Of a DNA stretch of 64,000 nt, positions 1 to 8,812 are shown in pieces. This DNA comes from CAWDZK01 sp963807005 (GTDB lineage Bacteria; Actinomycetota; Actinomycetes; JACCUZ01), in NCBI GenBank assembly GCA_963807005.1, contig CAWDZK010000006.1, forward strand, positions 930,001-994,000, written 5' to 3'. The position numbers and the translations under genes were made by a program. Each line of letters opens with the position of its first letter. Position 1 is the first letter of the stretch. The notes beneath the pieces were generated by a model. The model was not told where the DNA came from. It worked only from the letters and a program-made list of their open reading frames with translations, and did no database searches.

Positions 1-1368
1 CGCCGGAGGCGCAGCCTCGCCGCGCTCGGCGCCGCCGTCGTCCTGCTGCTGCTCGCCGACCCGTGGTTGGCCAGGTCCTACGGCTTCGCCCTGTCGGTGC
101 TCGCCACCACCGGTCTGGTCCTGCTGGCTCCCGGCTGGGCTCTCGCCTGGCGCGCCAGAGGCGTTCCGCGGCCCTTTGCCGATGCGCTCGCGGTCGCGCT
201 CGCCGCGCAGCTGCTGTGTGCCCCCGTCGTCGTGCTGCTCAGTGGGCAGGTCAGCCTGGTCGCTGTCCCCGCGAACCTGCTCGCGGCACCGGCCGTCGCG
301 CCCGCGACCCTGCTCGGCGTGCTGACCGTGGTGGTGGCTCCTGTCAGCGGGCCGGCCGCCGCGCTGCTGGCGCGGCTGGCGGAGCTGCCGGTGCGCTGGA
401 TCGCGGCCGTCGCGCACGGGGCAGCCGCCCTGCCGGACGCGGCGCTGCCGTGGCCCGACTCGACCGGGGGCGCGCTGCTGCTGGCGGTCGCGACGGCGGC
501 CGCCATCGGCATCGGCCGGGTCGTCGGCCGCCGACCGGCCGCAGCAGCCGGCACCGCCGTGCTGCTCCTGGTCGCCCTGGTCGTTCCAGCCACGACGCCG
601 GGCTGGCCGGCCGACGGCTGGGTGCTCGCGGCCTGCGACGTCGGGCAGGGCGACGCGCTCGTGCTGGCCACCGGGCCCGGAGCGGCGGTGGTGGTCGACG
701 CCGGCCCGGAGCCGCGTGCCGTCGACCGGTGCCTGCGCGGGCTGGGCGTGCACCGGGTGCCGATGGTGCTGCTCACCCACCTGCACGCCGACCACGTCGA
801 GGGGCTGCCCGGCGTGCTGCGCGGTCGGACCGTCGGGGAGGTGACCGTGGGCGGCTACGCCGAGCCGGCCGACGAGCTGGTCCGGGTGCGACGGTGGGCG
901 CTCCGGGCCCGGGTGCCGGTGACGACCGCCCGCGTCGGCGAGCAGATGGTCGTGGGCCCGGTGTCGTGGCGGGTGCTCTGGCCGGCGCGGGTGATCGAGG
1001 AGGGCTCGGTGCCCAACAACGCCAGCGTGGTCCTGCTGGTCCGGAGCGCCGGGTTACGGCTACTGCTCACCGGCGACGTCGAGCCGCCGGCCCAGCGGGC
1101 CCTGCTGGCGCGTCGGCAGCTCCCGGCGGTCGACGTGCTCAAGGTCGCCCACCACGGCTCGGCGTACCAGGACCCCGGGCTGCTCGCGGCGACGAGGCCG
1201 CGGCTGGCCGTGATCAGTGTCGGGGCCGACAACGACTACGGTCACCCGGCCGGCTCGACGCTGCAGGCGCTGCGTCGCGAGGGTGCGGTGGTGGGTCGCA
1301 CCGACCGTGACGGGACGCTGCTGGTGGTGGGGGACCGGCGGCACCTGCGCCTGGTGCGCCGGCGGTGA
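1..1368 (+). CDS. comEC: ComEC/Rec2 family competence protein, C-terminal part (5' truncated by window edge)
   Basis: The frame is open from base 1, so the gene begins upstream; a TTG at 67 is only an internal codon. The first ~190 visible residues are hydrophobic segments matching the end of the ComEC membrane channel. They are followed by a metallo-beta-lactamase-like domain with the metal-binding stretch LLTHLHADHVEG (near 770-805) and a second signature VLKVAHHGS (near 1137). In the family, ComEC forms the inner-membrane DNA channel for transformation and the MBL domain is thought to degrade the non-transported strand. comEC followed by holA and rpsT is the usual actinobacterial order and supports the call. 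Nothing looks broken in the visible part. Confidence 0.93.
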   Translation, partial: RRRRSLAALGAAVVLLLLADPWLARSYGFALSVLATTGLVLLAPGWALAWRARGVPRPFADALAVALAAQLLCAPVVVLLSGQVSLVAVPANLLAAPAVAPATLLGVLTVVVAPVSGPAAALLARLAELPVRWIAAVAHGAAALPDAALPWPDSTGGALLLAVATAAAIGIGRVVGRRPAAAAGTAVLLLVALVVPATTPGWPADGWVLAACDVGQGDALVLATGPGAAVVVDAGPEPRAVDRCLRGLGVHRVPMVLLTHLHADHVEGLPGVLRGRTVGEVTVGGYAEPADELVRVRRWALRARVPVTTARVGEQMVVGPVSWRVLWPARVIEEGSVPNNASVVLLVRSAGLRLLLTGDVEPPAQRALLARRQLPAVDVLKVAHHGSAYQDPGLLAATRPRLAVISVGADNDYGHPAGSTLQALRREGAVVGRTDRDGTLLVVGDRRHLRLVRRR

Positions 1369-1418
1369 CCCGACGCATTCGCGTCCCCAGCGCCCGCCGG
1401 ATGATCCGGCCCCGGCGC

Positions 1419-1424
1419 TAGCCT
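1419..1424 (+). promoter_or_regulatory. -10 box of a probable leaderless holA promoter
   Basis: TAGCCT ends 8 nt before the holA ATG and there is no Shine-Dalgarno sequence, as expected of a leaderless actinobacterial mRNA. The same layout recurs at many genes in this window. Confidence 0.5.
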
Positions 1425-1432
1425 GAGGCCCG

Positions 1433-2401
1433 ATGACGACTGCTCCCGGCCCCGCGCCGCTCACCCTGGTCACCGGCAACGAGCCGTTGCTGCGGGACCG
1501 CGCCGTCGCGGCGGTGGTCGCGTCGGCGCGTGCCACCGACCCGGACGCGGGGGTGCACGACCTCTCCGCCGTCGGGCTCGAGCCCGGGCGGATCAGCGGG
1601 TTGGCCAGCCCCTCGCTCTTCGGCGGCACCACGGTGATCGTGGTGCGTGACGTCGCGGACGCGTCCGAACCCGTGGTGGAGGAGATCCACGCGGCCCTGG
1701 GCGACCCGGCGGACGACGTGGCCCTGGTCCTCGTCCACGGCGGGGGAGCCAAGGGCAAGGCGCTGCTCGATGCGGTCCGCAAGGCCGGCGCGGTCGTGAT
1801 CGAGTGCAAGCAGGTGAAGTGGGAGAGCGACAAGGTCGCCTTCGTCCAGGGTGAGTTCAAGGCTGCCGGGCGGCGGGTCGCACCGGCGGCCGCGGTCGCA
1901 CTGGTCGACGCCCTCGGCAGCGACCTGCGGGAGCTCGCCCAGGCGTGCCACCAGCTGGTGGCCGACACGACCGGCACCGTCGACGTCGAGGTGGTCGAGC
2001 GCTACCACGGCGGCCGGGTCGAGGTGACCGGCTTCAAGGTCGCGGATGCTGCGGTGGAGGGGCGCTACGAGGACGCGCTGCGCCTGCTGCGGCAGGCGTT
2101 GGCCACCGGCGTCGACCCGGTGCCCGTGAACGCCGCCTTCGCCGCCGGGCTGCGGACGCTGGCGAAGGTGGCCGGCGCGTCCCGGTCGGCCCGGCCCGAC
2201 GACGTCGCGCGCGATCTCGGGCTGGCGCCGTTCCAGGTGCGCAAGGCGCGCGGCCAGCTCGCCGGCTGGACTCCCGACGGCGTGGCGGCCGGCATCCTCG
2301 CGGTGGCCCGGGCCGACGAGCAGATCAAGGGTGGGGGGACAGACCCGGTCTACGCGCTGGAGCGGGCGGTCGGCGCCATCGTCACGGCTCGCTCCGGCTG
2401 A
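1433..2401 (+). CDS. holA: DNA polymerase III subunit delta
   Basis: A 322-residue protein of normal length for actinobacterial HolA, the clamp-loader subunit that opens the beta sliding clamp. It begins with the family-typical APLTLVTGNEPLLRDRAV stretch and ends with the ALERAVGAIV helix. Residues of the vestigial AAA+ fold are present, without a functional Walker A motif, as is normal for delta. Its place between comEC and divergently oriented rpsT is strongly conserved in Actinobacteria. The ATG lies 8 nt after TAGCCT, so translation is probably leaderless. An upstream TTG/GTG start is not needed to complete the domain. Confidence 0.95.
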   Translation: MTTAPGPAPLTLVTGNEPLLRDRAVAAVVASARATDPDAGVHDLSAVGLEPGRISGLASPSLFGGTTVIVVRDVADASEPVVEEIHAALGDPADDVALVLVHGGGAKGKALLDAVRKAGAVVIECKQVKWESDKVAFVQGEFKAAGRRVAPAAAVALVDALGSDLRELAQACHQLVADTTGTVDVEVVERYHGGRVEVTGFKVADAAVEGRYEDALRLLRQALATGVDPVPVNAAFAAGLRTLAKVAGASRSARPDDVARDLGLAPFQVRKARGQLAGWTPDGVAAGILAVARADEQIKGGGTDPVYALERAVGAIVTARSG

Positions 2402-2418
2402 GCCTGCGGCACGACGAA

Positions 2419-2442
2419 GGGCGCCACCTGACGGTGACGCCC
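2419..2442. terminator. Hairpin between convergent holA and rpsT
   Basis: GGGCGCCACC and GGTGACGCCC form a 10-bp stem with one mismatch around a TGAC loop. It lies between the two convergent stop codons and can serve both strands. There is no T-tract, which is common for actinobacterial terminators. Confidence 0.55.
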
Positions 2443-2474
2443 TCGACCTGCGGCCTGCCGGCCGGCGCAGAGGC

Positions 2475-2735
2475 TCAGAGCGAGGCGGCCCGCTTGGCCA
2501 TCGCCGACTTGCGGTTGGCCGCCTGGTTCTTGTGGATGACGCCCTTGCTGGCGGCCTTGTCCAGCTGCTGCCCGGCCTGCTTCAGGAGGGCGGTCGCGGT
2601 GTCGCGGTCGCCGGCATCGACGGCGTCGCGGAACTTGCGGACCGACGTCTTGAGCGAGGACTTGACGGCCTTGTTGCGCAGCCGCGCCTTCTCGTTCGTC
2701 TTGATCCGCTTGAGCTGGGACTTGATGTTCGCCAC
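2475..2735 (-). CDS. rpsT: 30S ribosomal protein S20
   Basis: 86 residues beginning ANIKSQLKRIKTNEKARLRN and ending with lysine/alanine-rich helices, the full length and composition of bacterial S20, which binds 16S rRNA in the small subunit body. The start is GTG, preceded by GAGGC as ribosome-binding site. The 5' leader is about 80 nt and GC-rich with hairpin potential. The gene converges on holA across a hairpin. S20 represses its own translation in other bacteria; that cannot be tested from sequence alone here. Confidence 0.98.
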   Translation of the reverse strand: MANIKSQLKRIKTNEKARLRNKAVKSSLKTSVRKFRDAVDAGDRDTATALLKQAGQQLDKAASKGVIHKNQAANRKSAMAKRAASL

Positions 2736-2814
2736 GAAGAAGCCTCAAAGAGTGTCGGTCCGGGGTCCCGCGCGGCCCGGGGCAGGCGGGGGTGCGCACA
2801 GCGTGCGACGGAAC

Positions 2815-2844
2815 AGGTTAGCAACCACCCACCCGTGCGGCCAA
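2815..2844 (-). promoter_or_regulatory. Candidate sigma-70-type promoter of rpsT
   Basis: On the minus strand TTGGCC (2844-2839) and TAACCT (2820-2815) are separated by 18 nt, about 80 nt upstream of the rpsT start. These are the best-looking -35/-10 hexamers in the 253-nt gap between rpsT and the protease gene. Confidence 0.5.
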
Positions 2845-2988
2845 ACCGGCGGCCATCTGGTGCATTCGGACCAGAACTTTGCCCGCAAACACTTGATTAC
2901 TGATCGTTTGCGAGCGAGGCTGCCCGGGGCCTATGGCCCCTACGGAGAGTCAACCCTCTCCGGACCACGACGAGAAGAGAGAGCCCGT

Positions 2989-5289
2989 ATGCGACGCACT
3001 GCTCGATGGTGTGCCGTGGCGGCCGCCGTGACGCTGGCCGTCACGCCGGCCGTCTCGGCGTCCGCCGGCACCACCGCAGGCCCCACGAAGGCCGACGCGA
3101 AGGCTGCCGCCCAGGCGACCGCCAAGGACCGGAACATCCCGGTGCCGGCACCGCCCGACGTCACCGCAGGGAAGGTCCCGCTCGAGAAGGTGCCCGGCCA
3201 GGCGCAGCTGCGCGCCCAGTCCGCCGCACCGCAGGCGGCGCCGTCGGTCGGTGACGTCCGGTACTGGCTCGCCCTCGATGACGTCAACGGCTACTACCTG
3301 AAGCAGTTCAAGCTGCTCGGCGACGGCCAGCACATCCAGATCTGGGTCGCGGTCGACAACAACGGCGACCAGGCGCTGACCTTCCCGGCCGGCCCCGGAA
3401 GCTGTCGCAACGACGTCTTCGGTGGTGGCGAGGTCACCGTCACCCAGGCGCAGATCGACGGTTTCATCCACGAGTTCGACACCAACATGTTCCCGAAGGA
3501 GAGCGAGGCGTTCTCCGACCTGGTGTCCCGCGACGGCTCGGACGCCGGTCTCAGCGCCTACTACGACGAGAACGGCGACATCGTCCGGCTGCCACCGGGC
3601 AACTTCGAAGGCCCCGGGGACAAGGTCGTCACCCTGGTCGACAACGTGCGGGACGACAACTACTACGACCCCAGCACCCCGGCCGGCCAGACCTACATCG
3701 CCGGCTTCTTCTCGCCGACCTTCGCCAGCGTCCTCGACCGCAACATCATGACGATCGACTCGTTCGACTGGATGCACCGCACGGGGGCAAACCCGCCCGA
3801 CGACCGGAGCACCGACACCGGGTGCGCCTACGCCGGCGTGACCCCGCGGCCGCACCAGTACGAGGGCACATTCGCCCACGAGTACCAGCACCTGCTGGAG
3901 AACGACCAGGACGCCGACGAGGTCAGCTGGGTCAACGAGGGGCTCTCCGACTGGGCGCAGACCCTGGTCGGCTACGTGGACCCGAACAACCTCCCGACGG
4001 AGGACGCGGCCGACCGCCACATCTCCTGCTTCCAGGGCTACCTGGGGGACAACTTCGGTGGTCCGGAGAACTCGCTCACCCAGTGGGGTGACCAGGGTGG
4101 CCCGGAGATCCTCTGCGACTACGGCGCGGCGTACTCGATGATGGAGTACCTGCACGGGCGCTTCGGCGGCGACGCCTTCATGTCCGCGCTGCACAAGGAG
4201 CAGGGCAACGGCCTCGACGGGCTGCAGACGGTCATGAAGCGGTTCGGCTACCGCGGCATCACCGCCGAGGAGGTCGTGCACCAGTGGCAGGCGATGATGG
4301 CGCTGGACTACCAGATCGACCAGGGCGCCAAGCTCAAGGGCGGCGACAAGCGCGACTACACCTCGCCGACGCTGAAGTCGATCGTCAACTTCGGCAGCTC
4401 CCAGGCCTACTCGTCACCGGGGGCGCCGCCCAACGGGGCCGACTACGTCCGGCTGGGTGACCGGTTCGGCTACGTCAACGCCAAGGACCTCGACGCGCTG
4501 ACCTTCCGTGGTGCGGGCAGCTACGCCCCCGACCCGGTGGAGTGGACCGTCGACGGCGGCCGGCTGTACTCGGGTCAGGGCAACGACCTGGACCGGGGCA
4601 TCACCCGCAAGCTCACGGTCCCGAGTGACCCGAGCCAGGCGGTCCTGTCGGCCACGCTCGAGTGGAACACCGAGGAGGCGTGGGACTTCGCCTACGTCCA
4701 GGTGTTCGACCCGGAGTCGAAGCAGTGGGTCAGCCTCGAGGACAACGAGGGCAGGACCACCAGCGACCACGACCCCGCGGCGGCAGCCAACGTGGTCGCC
4801 AACCTGCCCGGCTTCACCGGCGACGGCGGCGGCCCCACGACCGAGACGTTCGACCTGTCGAAGTACGCGGGCCAGACCATCGACGTCGCCTTCCGCTACA
4901 TCACCGACGCGGCGGCGATCGAGCCGGGCTTCTGGGTCGATGACGTCACGGTCGGCGGCCAGCCGGTCTCCGACGGCACCGACCTGTCGGCGTGGAAGTC
5001 GCTCACCCAGGCGCACCCGGTGCCGGTTGCCGGCTGGACCGTGCAGCTGGTCGCCTACGGCGACGGCAAGAAGGCCTACGTCGGCTCGCTCCCGCTGCGC
5101 TACAACGGGAACCGGGACGTCTGGGTCGCCAACGCGGACAACGGCGACATCAGCAGGCTGGTGGGCAACAAGAAGGGGACGACGACGGTGGCCGCGCTGG
5201 TCACCGCCGACGACCCGACCGAGACGGCGACGGCGTACCCGACGTACACGCTGACCGCCAACGGTGTGACCCAGCCCGGCGGGAGCTGA
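2989..5289 (+). CDS. Secreted M6-type (immune-inhibitor-A-like) zinc metalloprotease
   Basis: 766 residues. ATG at 2989 follows GAGAG and opens a Sec signal peptide (RR, then AVAAAVTLAVTPAVSASA). An alanine-rich propeptide-like segment follows to about residue 85. The catalytic motif HEYQH at residues 297-301, followed by VNEGLSDWAQ, is an HExxH zinc site with a downstream glutamate. The C-terminal ~250 residues carry a jelly-roll-like region with GFWVDDVTVGG, as in immune inhibitor A proteases. It is expected to be exported and to degrade extracellular proteins. It stands alone: divergent from rpsT, and ended by a strong hairpin. The 5' leader has two small hairpins (2926-2940 and 2944-2961). 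The exact MEROPS family is inferred from motif order. Confidence 0.8.
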   Translation: MRRTARWCAVAAAVTLAVTPAVSASAGTTAGPTKADAKAAAQATAKDRNIPVPAPPDVTAGKVPLEKVPGQAQLRAQSAAPQAAPSVGDVRYWLALDDVNGYYLKQFKLLGDGQHIQIWVAVDNNGDQALTFPAGPGSCRNDVFGGGEVTVTQAQIDGFIHEFDTNMFPKESEAFSDLVSRDGSDAGLSAYYDENGDIVRLPPGNFEGPGDKVVTLVDNVRDDNYYDPSTPAGQTYIAGFFSPTFASVLDRNIMTIDSFDWMHRTGANPPDDRSTDTGCAYAGVTPRPHQYEGTFAHEYQHLLENDQDADEVSWVNEGLSDWAQTLVGYVDPNNLPTEDAADRHISCFQGYLGDNFGGPENSLTQWGDQGGPEILCDYGAAYSMMEYLHGRFGGDAFMSALHKEQGNGLDGLQTVMKRFGYRGITAEEVVHQWQAMMALDYQIDQGAKLKGGDKRDYTSPTLKSIVNFGSSQAYSSPGAPPNGADYVRLGDRFGYVNAKDLDALTFRGAGSYAPDPVEWTVDGGRLYSGQGNDLDRGITRKLTVPSDPSQAVLSATLEWNTEEAWDFAYVQVFDPESKQWVSLEDNEGRTTSDHDPAAAANVVANLPGFTGDGGGPTTETFDLSKYAGQTIDVAFRYITDAAAIEPGFWVDDVTVGGQPVSDGTDLSAWKSLTQAHPVPVAGWTVQLVAYGDGKKAYVGSLPLRYNGNRDVWVANADNGDISRLVGNKKGTTTVAALVTADDPTETATAYPTYTLTANGVTQPGGS

Positions 5290-5319
5290 TCCCGGCGGCG
5301 TGACGCCACGCTGAACGAC

Positions 5320-5357
5320 CACGGAGGGCCCGGTGCGCAGGCACCGGGCCCTCCGTG
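5320..5357. terminator. Strong bidirectional terminator hairpin
   Basis: CACGGAGGGCCCGGTGC pairs perfectly over 17 bp with 5341-5357 around a GCAG loop. It lies between the convergent metalloprotease and phosphotransferase genes, so it likely ends both transcripts. No T-tract follows on either strand. Confidence 0.8.
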
Positions 5358-5365
5358 CGCTCACC

Positions 5366-6343
5366 TCACGACCACAGCGACCCGCGGTCCAGCCAGTCGA
5401 GCGCCGCGGCGGCGCAGTGCGCCTGCCAGGGCCGGATCGTGGGCAGCCCCGGTGGCGCCGGCCGCCTGGCGCGCTCCGACCACACCCCGACCATGCAGGC
5501 GACCACCGCCGCCAGGTGCTCGGGCGGGACGTCCCGGGTGACCGGCGACGAGCGCAGCAGCGCATCGGGGTCCGGGCCACCCTGGATCCGGACGTCCGCG
5601 GCCAGCAGCAGCGTGTCCAGCCAACCGGCTCCGCGGCAGGCCCAGGCCCAGTCCAGCAGCACCGCCTCGCCATGGCGCAGCAGCACGTTGTCGGCCCGGG
5701 CGTCCCAGTGCACCAGCCGGTCGCCGACCGTGACCTCGCGCGCGGTCTGCTGCAGGTCCAGGAACTGCGGGAGGCGTTCGAGCAGCGCCTCGGGCAGGTC
5801 CGCCGGGTCGGCGACGACCAGGTCCCAGGACGTCAGTGCGTTCGCACGGTCGGCGAAGTGCGGCAGCCGCCGGGGCGCCCGGGTGCCGGCCACGGCCGCG
5901 AGCGCGGCCTGCACCGGTGCGAGGTCGGCGCCCGTCCAGGGCACCCGCGGGTGGCGCCCGTCGACGTCCTCCAGGGCCAGCGCGACCCAGGTCCCGTCGT
6001 CGTACGACGAGAGAAGCTGCGGATGGGGCACCGACGACGGGAGCAGGCCGAGGGCCTCGATCTCGGCGCGGAGCAGGTCGGGGGAGTCGGGGTTCAGCTC
6101 GCTGCCGCACGCCTTGACGAAGGCTCGGCTCCCGTCGGCGCAGACGACCCGCGCGGCGGCTCCGGGGGAGAAGCCGCCGTGCTGGGTGCGGGCCGAGACG
6201 ACAGGCGACCCGAGTGCGGCCTCCACGTCGCCGCGCACCTGGCCGGGGACCTCCTCCCACGCGATCCGCGAGCCGGCGGCGACGGGCACGGGGGTCGACA
6301 AGGGGTCCACCGCGCCATCATCGCCGCCGGCGCCGCGGGTCAT
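5366..6343 (-). CDS. Aminoglycoside phosphotransferase (APH)-fold protein
   Basis: 325 residues with an APH/choline-kinase fold. The catalytic-loop motif is LVHWDARADNVLL (H-x-D-x4-N) and the metal-binding motif is VLLDWAWACRG. Near the N-terminus FVKACG supplies the ATP-anchoring lysine. Such proteins phosphorylate small hydroxylated molecules; the substrate is unknown and drug resistance cannot be inferred. The ATG overlaps the stop of the upstream RidA-family gene by 4 nt (ATGA), so the two are translationally coupled. Longer readings of the frame upstream lack family similarity, and the overlap decides the start. Confidence 0.8.
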   Translation of the reverse strand: MTRGAGGDDGAVDPLSTPVPVAAGSRIAWEEVPGQVRGDVEAALGSPVVSARTQHGGFSPGAAARVVCADGSRAFVKACGSELNPDSPDLLRAEIEALGLLPSSVPHPQLLSSYDDGTWVALALEDVDGRHPRVPWTGADLAPVQAALAAVAGTRAPRRLPHFADRANALTSWDLVVADPADLPEALLERLPQFLDLQQTAREVTVGDRLVHWDARADNVLLRHGEAVLLDWAWACRGAGWLDTLLLAADVRIQGGPDPDALLRSSPVTRDVPPEHLAAVVACMVGVWSERARRPAPPGLPTIRPWQAHCAAAALDWLDRGSLWS

Positions 6344-6738
6344 CGCGAGGCAGTTGCGACCAGCTCGACCATCAACGGGGGCATCGCCAGGCCCGCGACC
6401 TGGCAGAGGATGCCGCCGGCCGGAACGGTCCCTGTGGCGGCGAACCGGGCATTGACGACGGGCATGCTCCCGAAGTAGGCCACGGTGTCGGTCGTGTAGA
6501 CGTCCAGCCGGACGACGTCTGCCAGCGACATGCCTGCCTTGCCGAGCACGGTCTCCAGGTTGTCCAGGCACTGGTTCACCTGGGCTGCCATGTCACCGGC
6601 GTGCACCGGTGCGCCGTCGGCGTCCACCGAGCACTGCCCGGCGAGGTAGAGCGTCTCGTGCGGCTCCCGCACGAGGACGCCCTGGGCGTAGCCGAGCTGG
6701 TCCTGCCAGGTCCAGGGGTTCACGGTGGTGCGGTGCAT
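6340..6738 (-). CDS. RidA (YjgF/UK114) family protein
   Basis: 132 residues with a RidA fold: MHRTTVNPWTWQDQLGYAQGV, then LYLAGQCSVD and the VYTTDTVAYFG region. RidA enzymes hydrolyse reactive enamine/imine intermediates. The arginine that archetypal RidA uses to hold the substrate carboxylate (in the IRVEVxA strand) is absent here: the strand reads PLMVELVATA. This therefore looks like a non-archetypal Rid subfamily member with unknown substrate. GGGAGG precedes the ATG with good spacing. It is first gene of a two-gene operon with the APH-fold kinase. A small hairpin (6758-6774) sits in its leader. Confidence 0.85.
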   Translation of the reverse strand: MHRTTVNPWTWQDQLGYAQGVLVREPHETLYLAGQCSVDADGAPVHAGDMAAQVNQCLDNLETVLGKAGMSLADVVRLDVYTTDTVAYFGSMPVVNARFAATGTVPAGGILCQVAGLAMPPLMVELVATASR

Positions 6739-6905
6739 GGCGGCCTCCCGTTCGCGCGCTCCCCGGTCGGGAGCGGTCAGCTGGAGCGTGCGGGCGGGTC
6801 CTTGCGGTTGCCTTGCCCTCGGCTAGCAGCCGACTGACCGAGCCGCGTGGGCCTGCGTGGGAGGATGGGGGAGCCCCCCGTCGTACGAGAAGCATTGGAC
6901 GCTGC

Positions 6906-8774
6906 GTGCCCTCCAGCCCCGCGAACGCCCCCGGCAGCACCATCGTGCCGGGCCGTACCGCCCCGGCGCAGATCCGCAACTTCTGCATCATCGCCCACAT
7001 CGACCACGGCAAGTCGACGCTGGCCGACCGGATGCTGCAGCTCACCGGGGTGGTCGACGACCGGGCGATGCGGGCGCAGTACCTCGACCGGATGGACATC
7101 GAGCGCGAGCGTGGCATCACCATCAAGAGCCAGGCCGTCCGGCTGCCGTACACCGCCGCCGACGGTCGGACCTACGCGCTGAACATGATCGACACGCCCG
7201 GTCACGTCGACTTCACCTACGAGGTGTCCAGGTCATTGGCGGCCTGCGAGGGCACCGTCCTGCTCGTGGACGCCGCGCAGGGGATCGAGGCACAGACGCT
7301 GGCGAACCTCTACCTGGCGCTCGAGAACGACCTGCAGATCATCCCGGTGCTCAACAAGATCGACCTGCCCTCGGCCCAGCCGGACAAGTACGCCGCCGAG
7401 ATCGCCCACATCATCGGGTGTGACCCCGACGAGGTGCTGAGGGTCAGCGCCAAGACCGGTGAGGGCGTCGGCGACCTGCTGGAGTCGATCGTCGCGCAGG
7501 TGCCGCCGCCCGTGGGCGACGCCGGTGCCCCGGCCAGGGCGATGATCTTCGACAGCGTCTACGACGTCTACCGCGGCGTGGTCACCTACGTCCGGGTGAT
7601 CGACGGCCACCTGTCGCCCCGTGAGCGGATCCTGATGCTCTCGACCAAGGCGCAGCACGACCTGCTCGAGATCGGCGTCATCTCGCCCGAGCCGATGCCC
7701 ACCGACGGGCTCGGCGTAGGCGAGGTCGGCTACCTCATCACCGGGGTCAAGGACGTCCGTCAGTCCAAGGTCGGTGACACGGTCACCAACGCCACGCACC
7801 CAGCGAGCGCCGCGCTCGGCGGCTACAAGGACCCGAAGCCGATGGTGTTCTCCGGGCTCTACCCGGTCGACGGTGACGACTACCCGGACCTGCGGGACGC
7901 CCTCGAGCGGCTGCAGCTCAACGACGCCGCCCTGGTCTGGGAGCCGGAGACCTCGGCCGCGCTCGGCTTCGGCTTCCGGTGCGGCTTCCTGGGGCTGCTG
8001 CACCTCGAGATCGTCCGCGAGCGGCTGGAGCGCGAGTTCGACCTCAACCTGATCGCGACCGCACCCAACGTCGTCTACCGCGTCGTCATGGACGACGGCT
8101 CGGAACGGGTCGTCACCAACCCGAGCGAGTTCCCCGACGGCAAGGTCGCCGAGGTGCACGAGCCGGTCGTCCGGGCCACGGTCCTGGCGCCGAGCGACTA
8201 CATCGGCGCGATCATGGACCTCTGTCAGACCCGGCGCGGCTCCCTGCTCGGCATGGACTACCTCTCCGAGGAGCGCGTCGAGCTGCGCTACAGCCTGCCG
8301 CTGGCCGAGATCATCTTCGACTTCTTCGACAACCTGAAGTCGAGGACCCGCGGCTATGCCTCGCTCGACTACGAGGTCGAGGGGGAGCAGACGTCGGCCC
8401 TGGTCAAGGTCGACATCCTGCTGCAGGGCGAAGGCGTCGACGCCTTCTCCTCGATAGTGCACAAGGACAAGGCGTACGCGTACGGCGTGCAGATGACCCA
8501 GCGGCTTCGGGAGCTCATCCCGAGGCAGCAGTTCGAGGTGCCGATCCAGGCCGCGATCGGATCCCGGGTGATCGCCCGCGAGAGCATCCGCGCGATCCGC
8601 AAGGACGTCCTGGCCAAGTGCTACGGCGGTGACATCACCCGCAAGCGCAAGCTGCTGGAGAAGCAGAAGGAGGGCAAGAAGCGGATGAAGATGGTCGGCC
8701 GGGTCGAGGTCCCCCAGGAGGCCTTCATCGCCGCGCTCTCCACGGACGGCGCGGGTGAGAAGGCCAAGAAGTGA
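6906..8774 (+). CDS. lepA: Elongation factor 4 (LepA), ribosomal back-translocase GTPase
   Basis: 622 residues from GTG 6906, the usual actinobacterial LepA length. The G1 motif AHIDHGKST is at residues 30-38 and DTPGH and NKID motifs follow. The C-terminal LepA-specific domain ends in RKRKLLEKQKEGKKRMKMVG. LepA binds translating ribosomes and promotes back-translocation or assists 30S assembly. No Shine-Dalgarno is seen. AAGCAT lies 10 nt upstream, in the same arrangement as TAGCAT before phoH, so the mRNA may be leaderless. An open frame extends further upstream to 6609, but that sequence has no LepA similarity. The gene is followed without gap by a MOSC gene. Confidence 0.97.
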   Translation: MPSSPANAPGSTIVPGRTAPAQIRNFCIIAHIDHGKSTLADRMLQLTGVVDDRAMRAQYLDRMDIERERGITIKSQAVRLPYTAADGRTYALNMIDTPGHVDFTYEVSRSLAACEGTVLLVDAAQGIEAQTLANLYLALENDLQIIPVLNKIDLPSAQPDKYAAEIAHIIGCDPDEVLRVSAKTGEGVGDLLESIVAQVPPPVGDAGAPARAMIFDSVYDVYRGVVTYVRVIDGHLSPRERILMLSTKAQHDLLEIGVISPEPMPTDGLGVGEVGYLITGVKDVRQSKVGDTVTNATHPASAALGGYKDPKPMVFSGLYPVDGDDYPDLRDALERLQLNDAALVWEPETSAALGFGFRCGFLGLLHLEIVRERLEREFDLNLIATAPNVVYRVVMDDGSERVVTNPSEFPDGKVAEVHEPVVRATVLAPSDYIGAIMDLCQTRRGSLLGMDYLSEERVELRYSLPLAEIIFDFFDNLKSRTRGYASLDYEVEGEQTSALVKVDILLQGEGVDAFSSIVHKDKAYAYGVQMTQRLRELIPRQQFEVPIQAAIGSRVIARESIRAIRKDVLAKCYGGDITRKRKLLEKQKEGKKRMKMVGRVEVPQEAFIAALSTDGAGEKAKK

Positions 8775-8799
8775 CGAGCGCCGGAACGGGTGCGGCGGC

Positions 8800-8805
8800 T
8801 AGCGT
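8800..8805 (+). promoter_or_regulatory. -10 box of a probable leaderless promoter for the MOSC gene
   Basis: TAGCGT lies just past the end of lepA, 7 nt before an in-frame GTG at 8813. This argues that the MOSC gene starts at 8813 rather than at the GTG (8771) that overlaps the lepA stop. Confidence 0.5.
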
Positions 8806-8812
8806 CGCTGCC

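Noticed and set aside
63..1310. Long open frames with arginine/alanine-rich translations overlapping real genes on both strands throughout the window
   Set aside because: They are shadow frames caused by very high GC at third positions; none has family motifs or a plausible start region.
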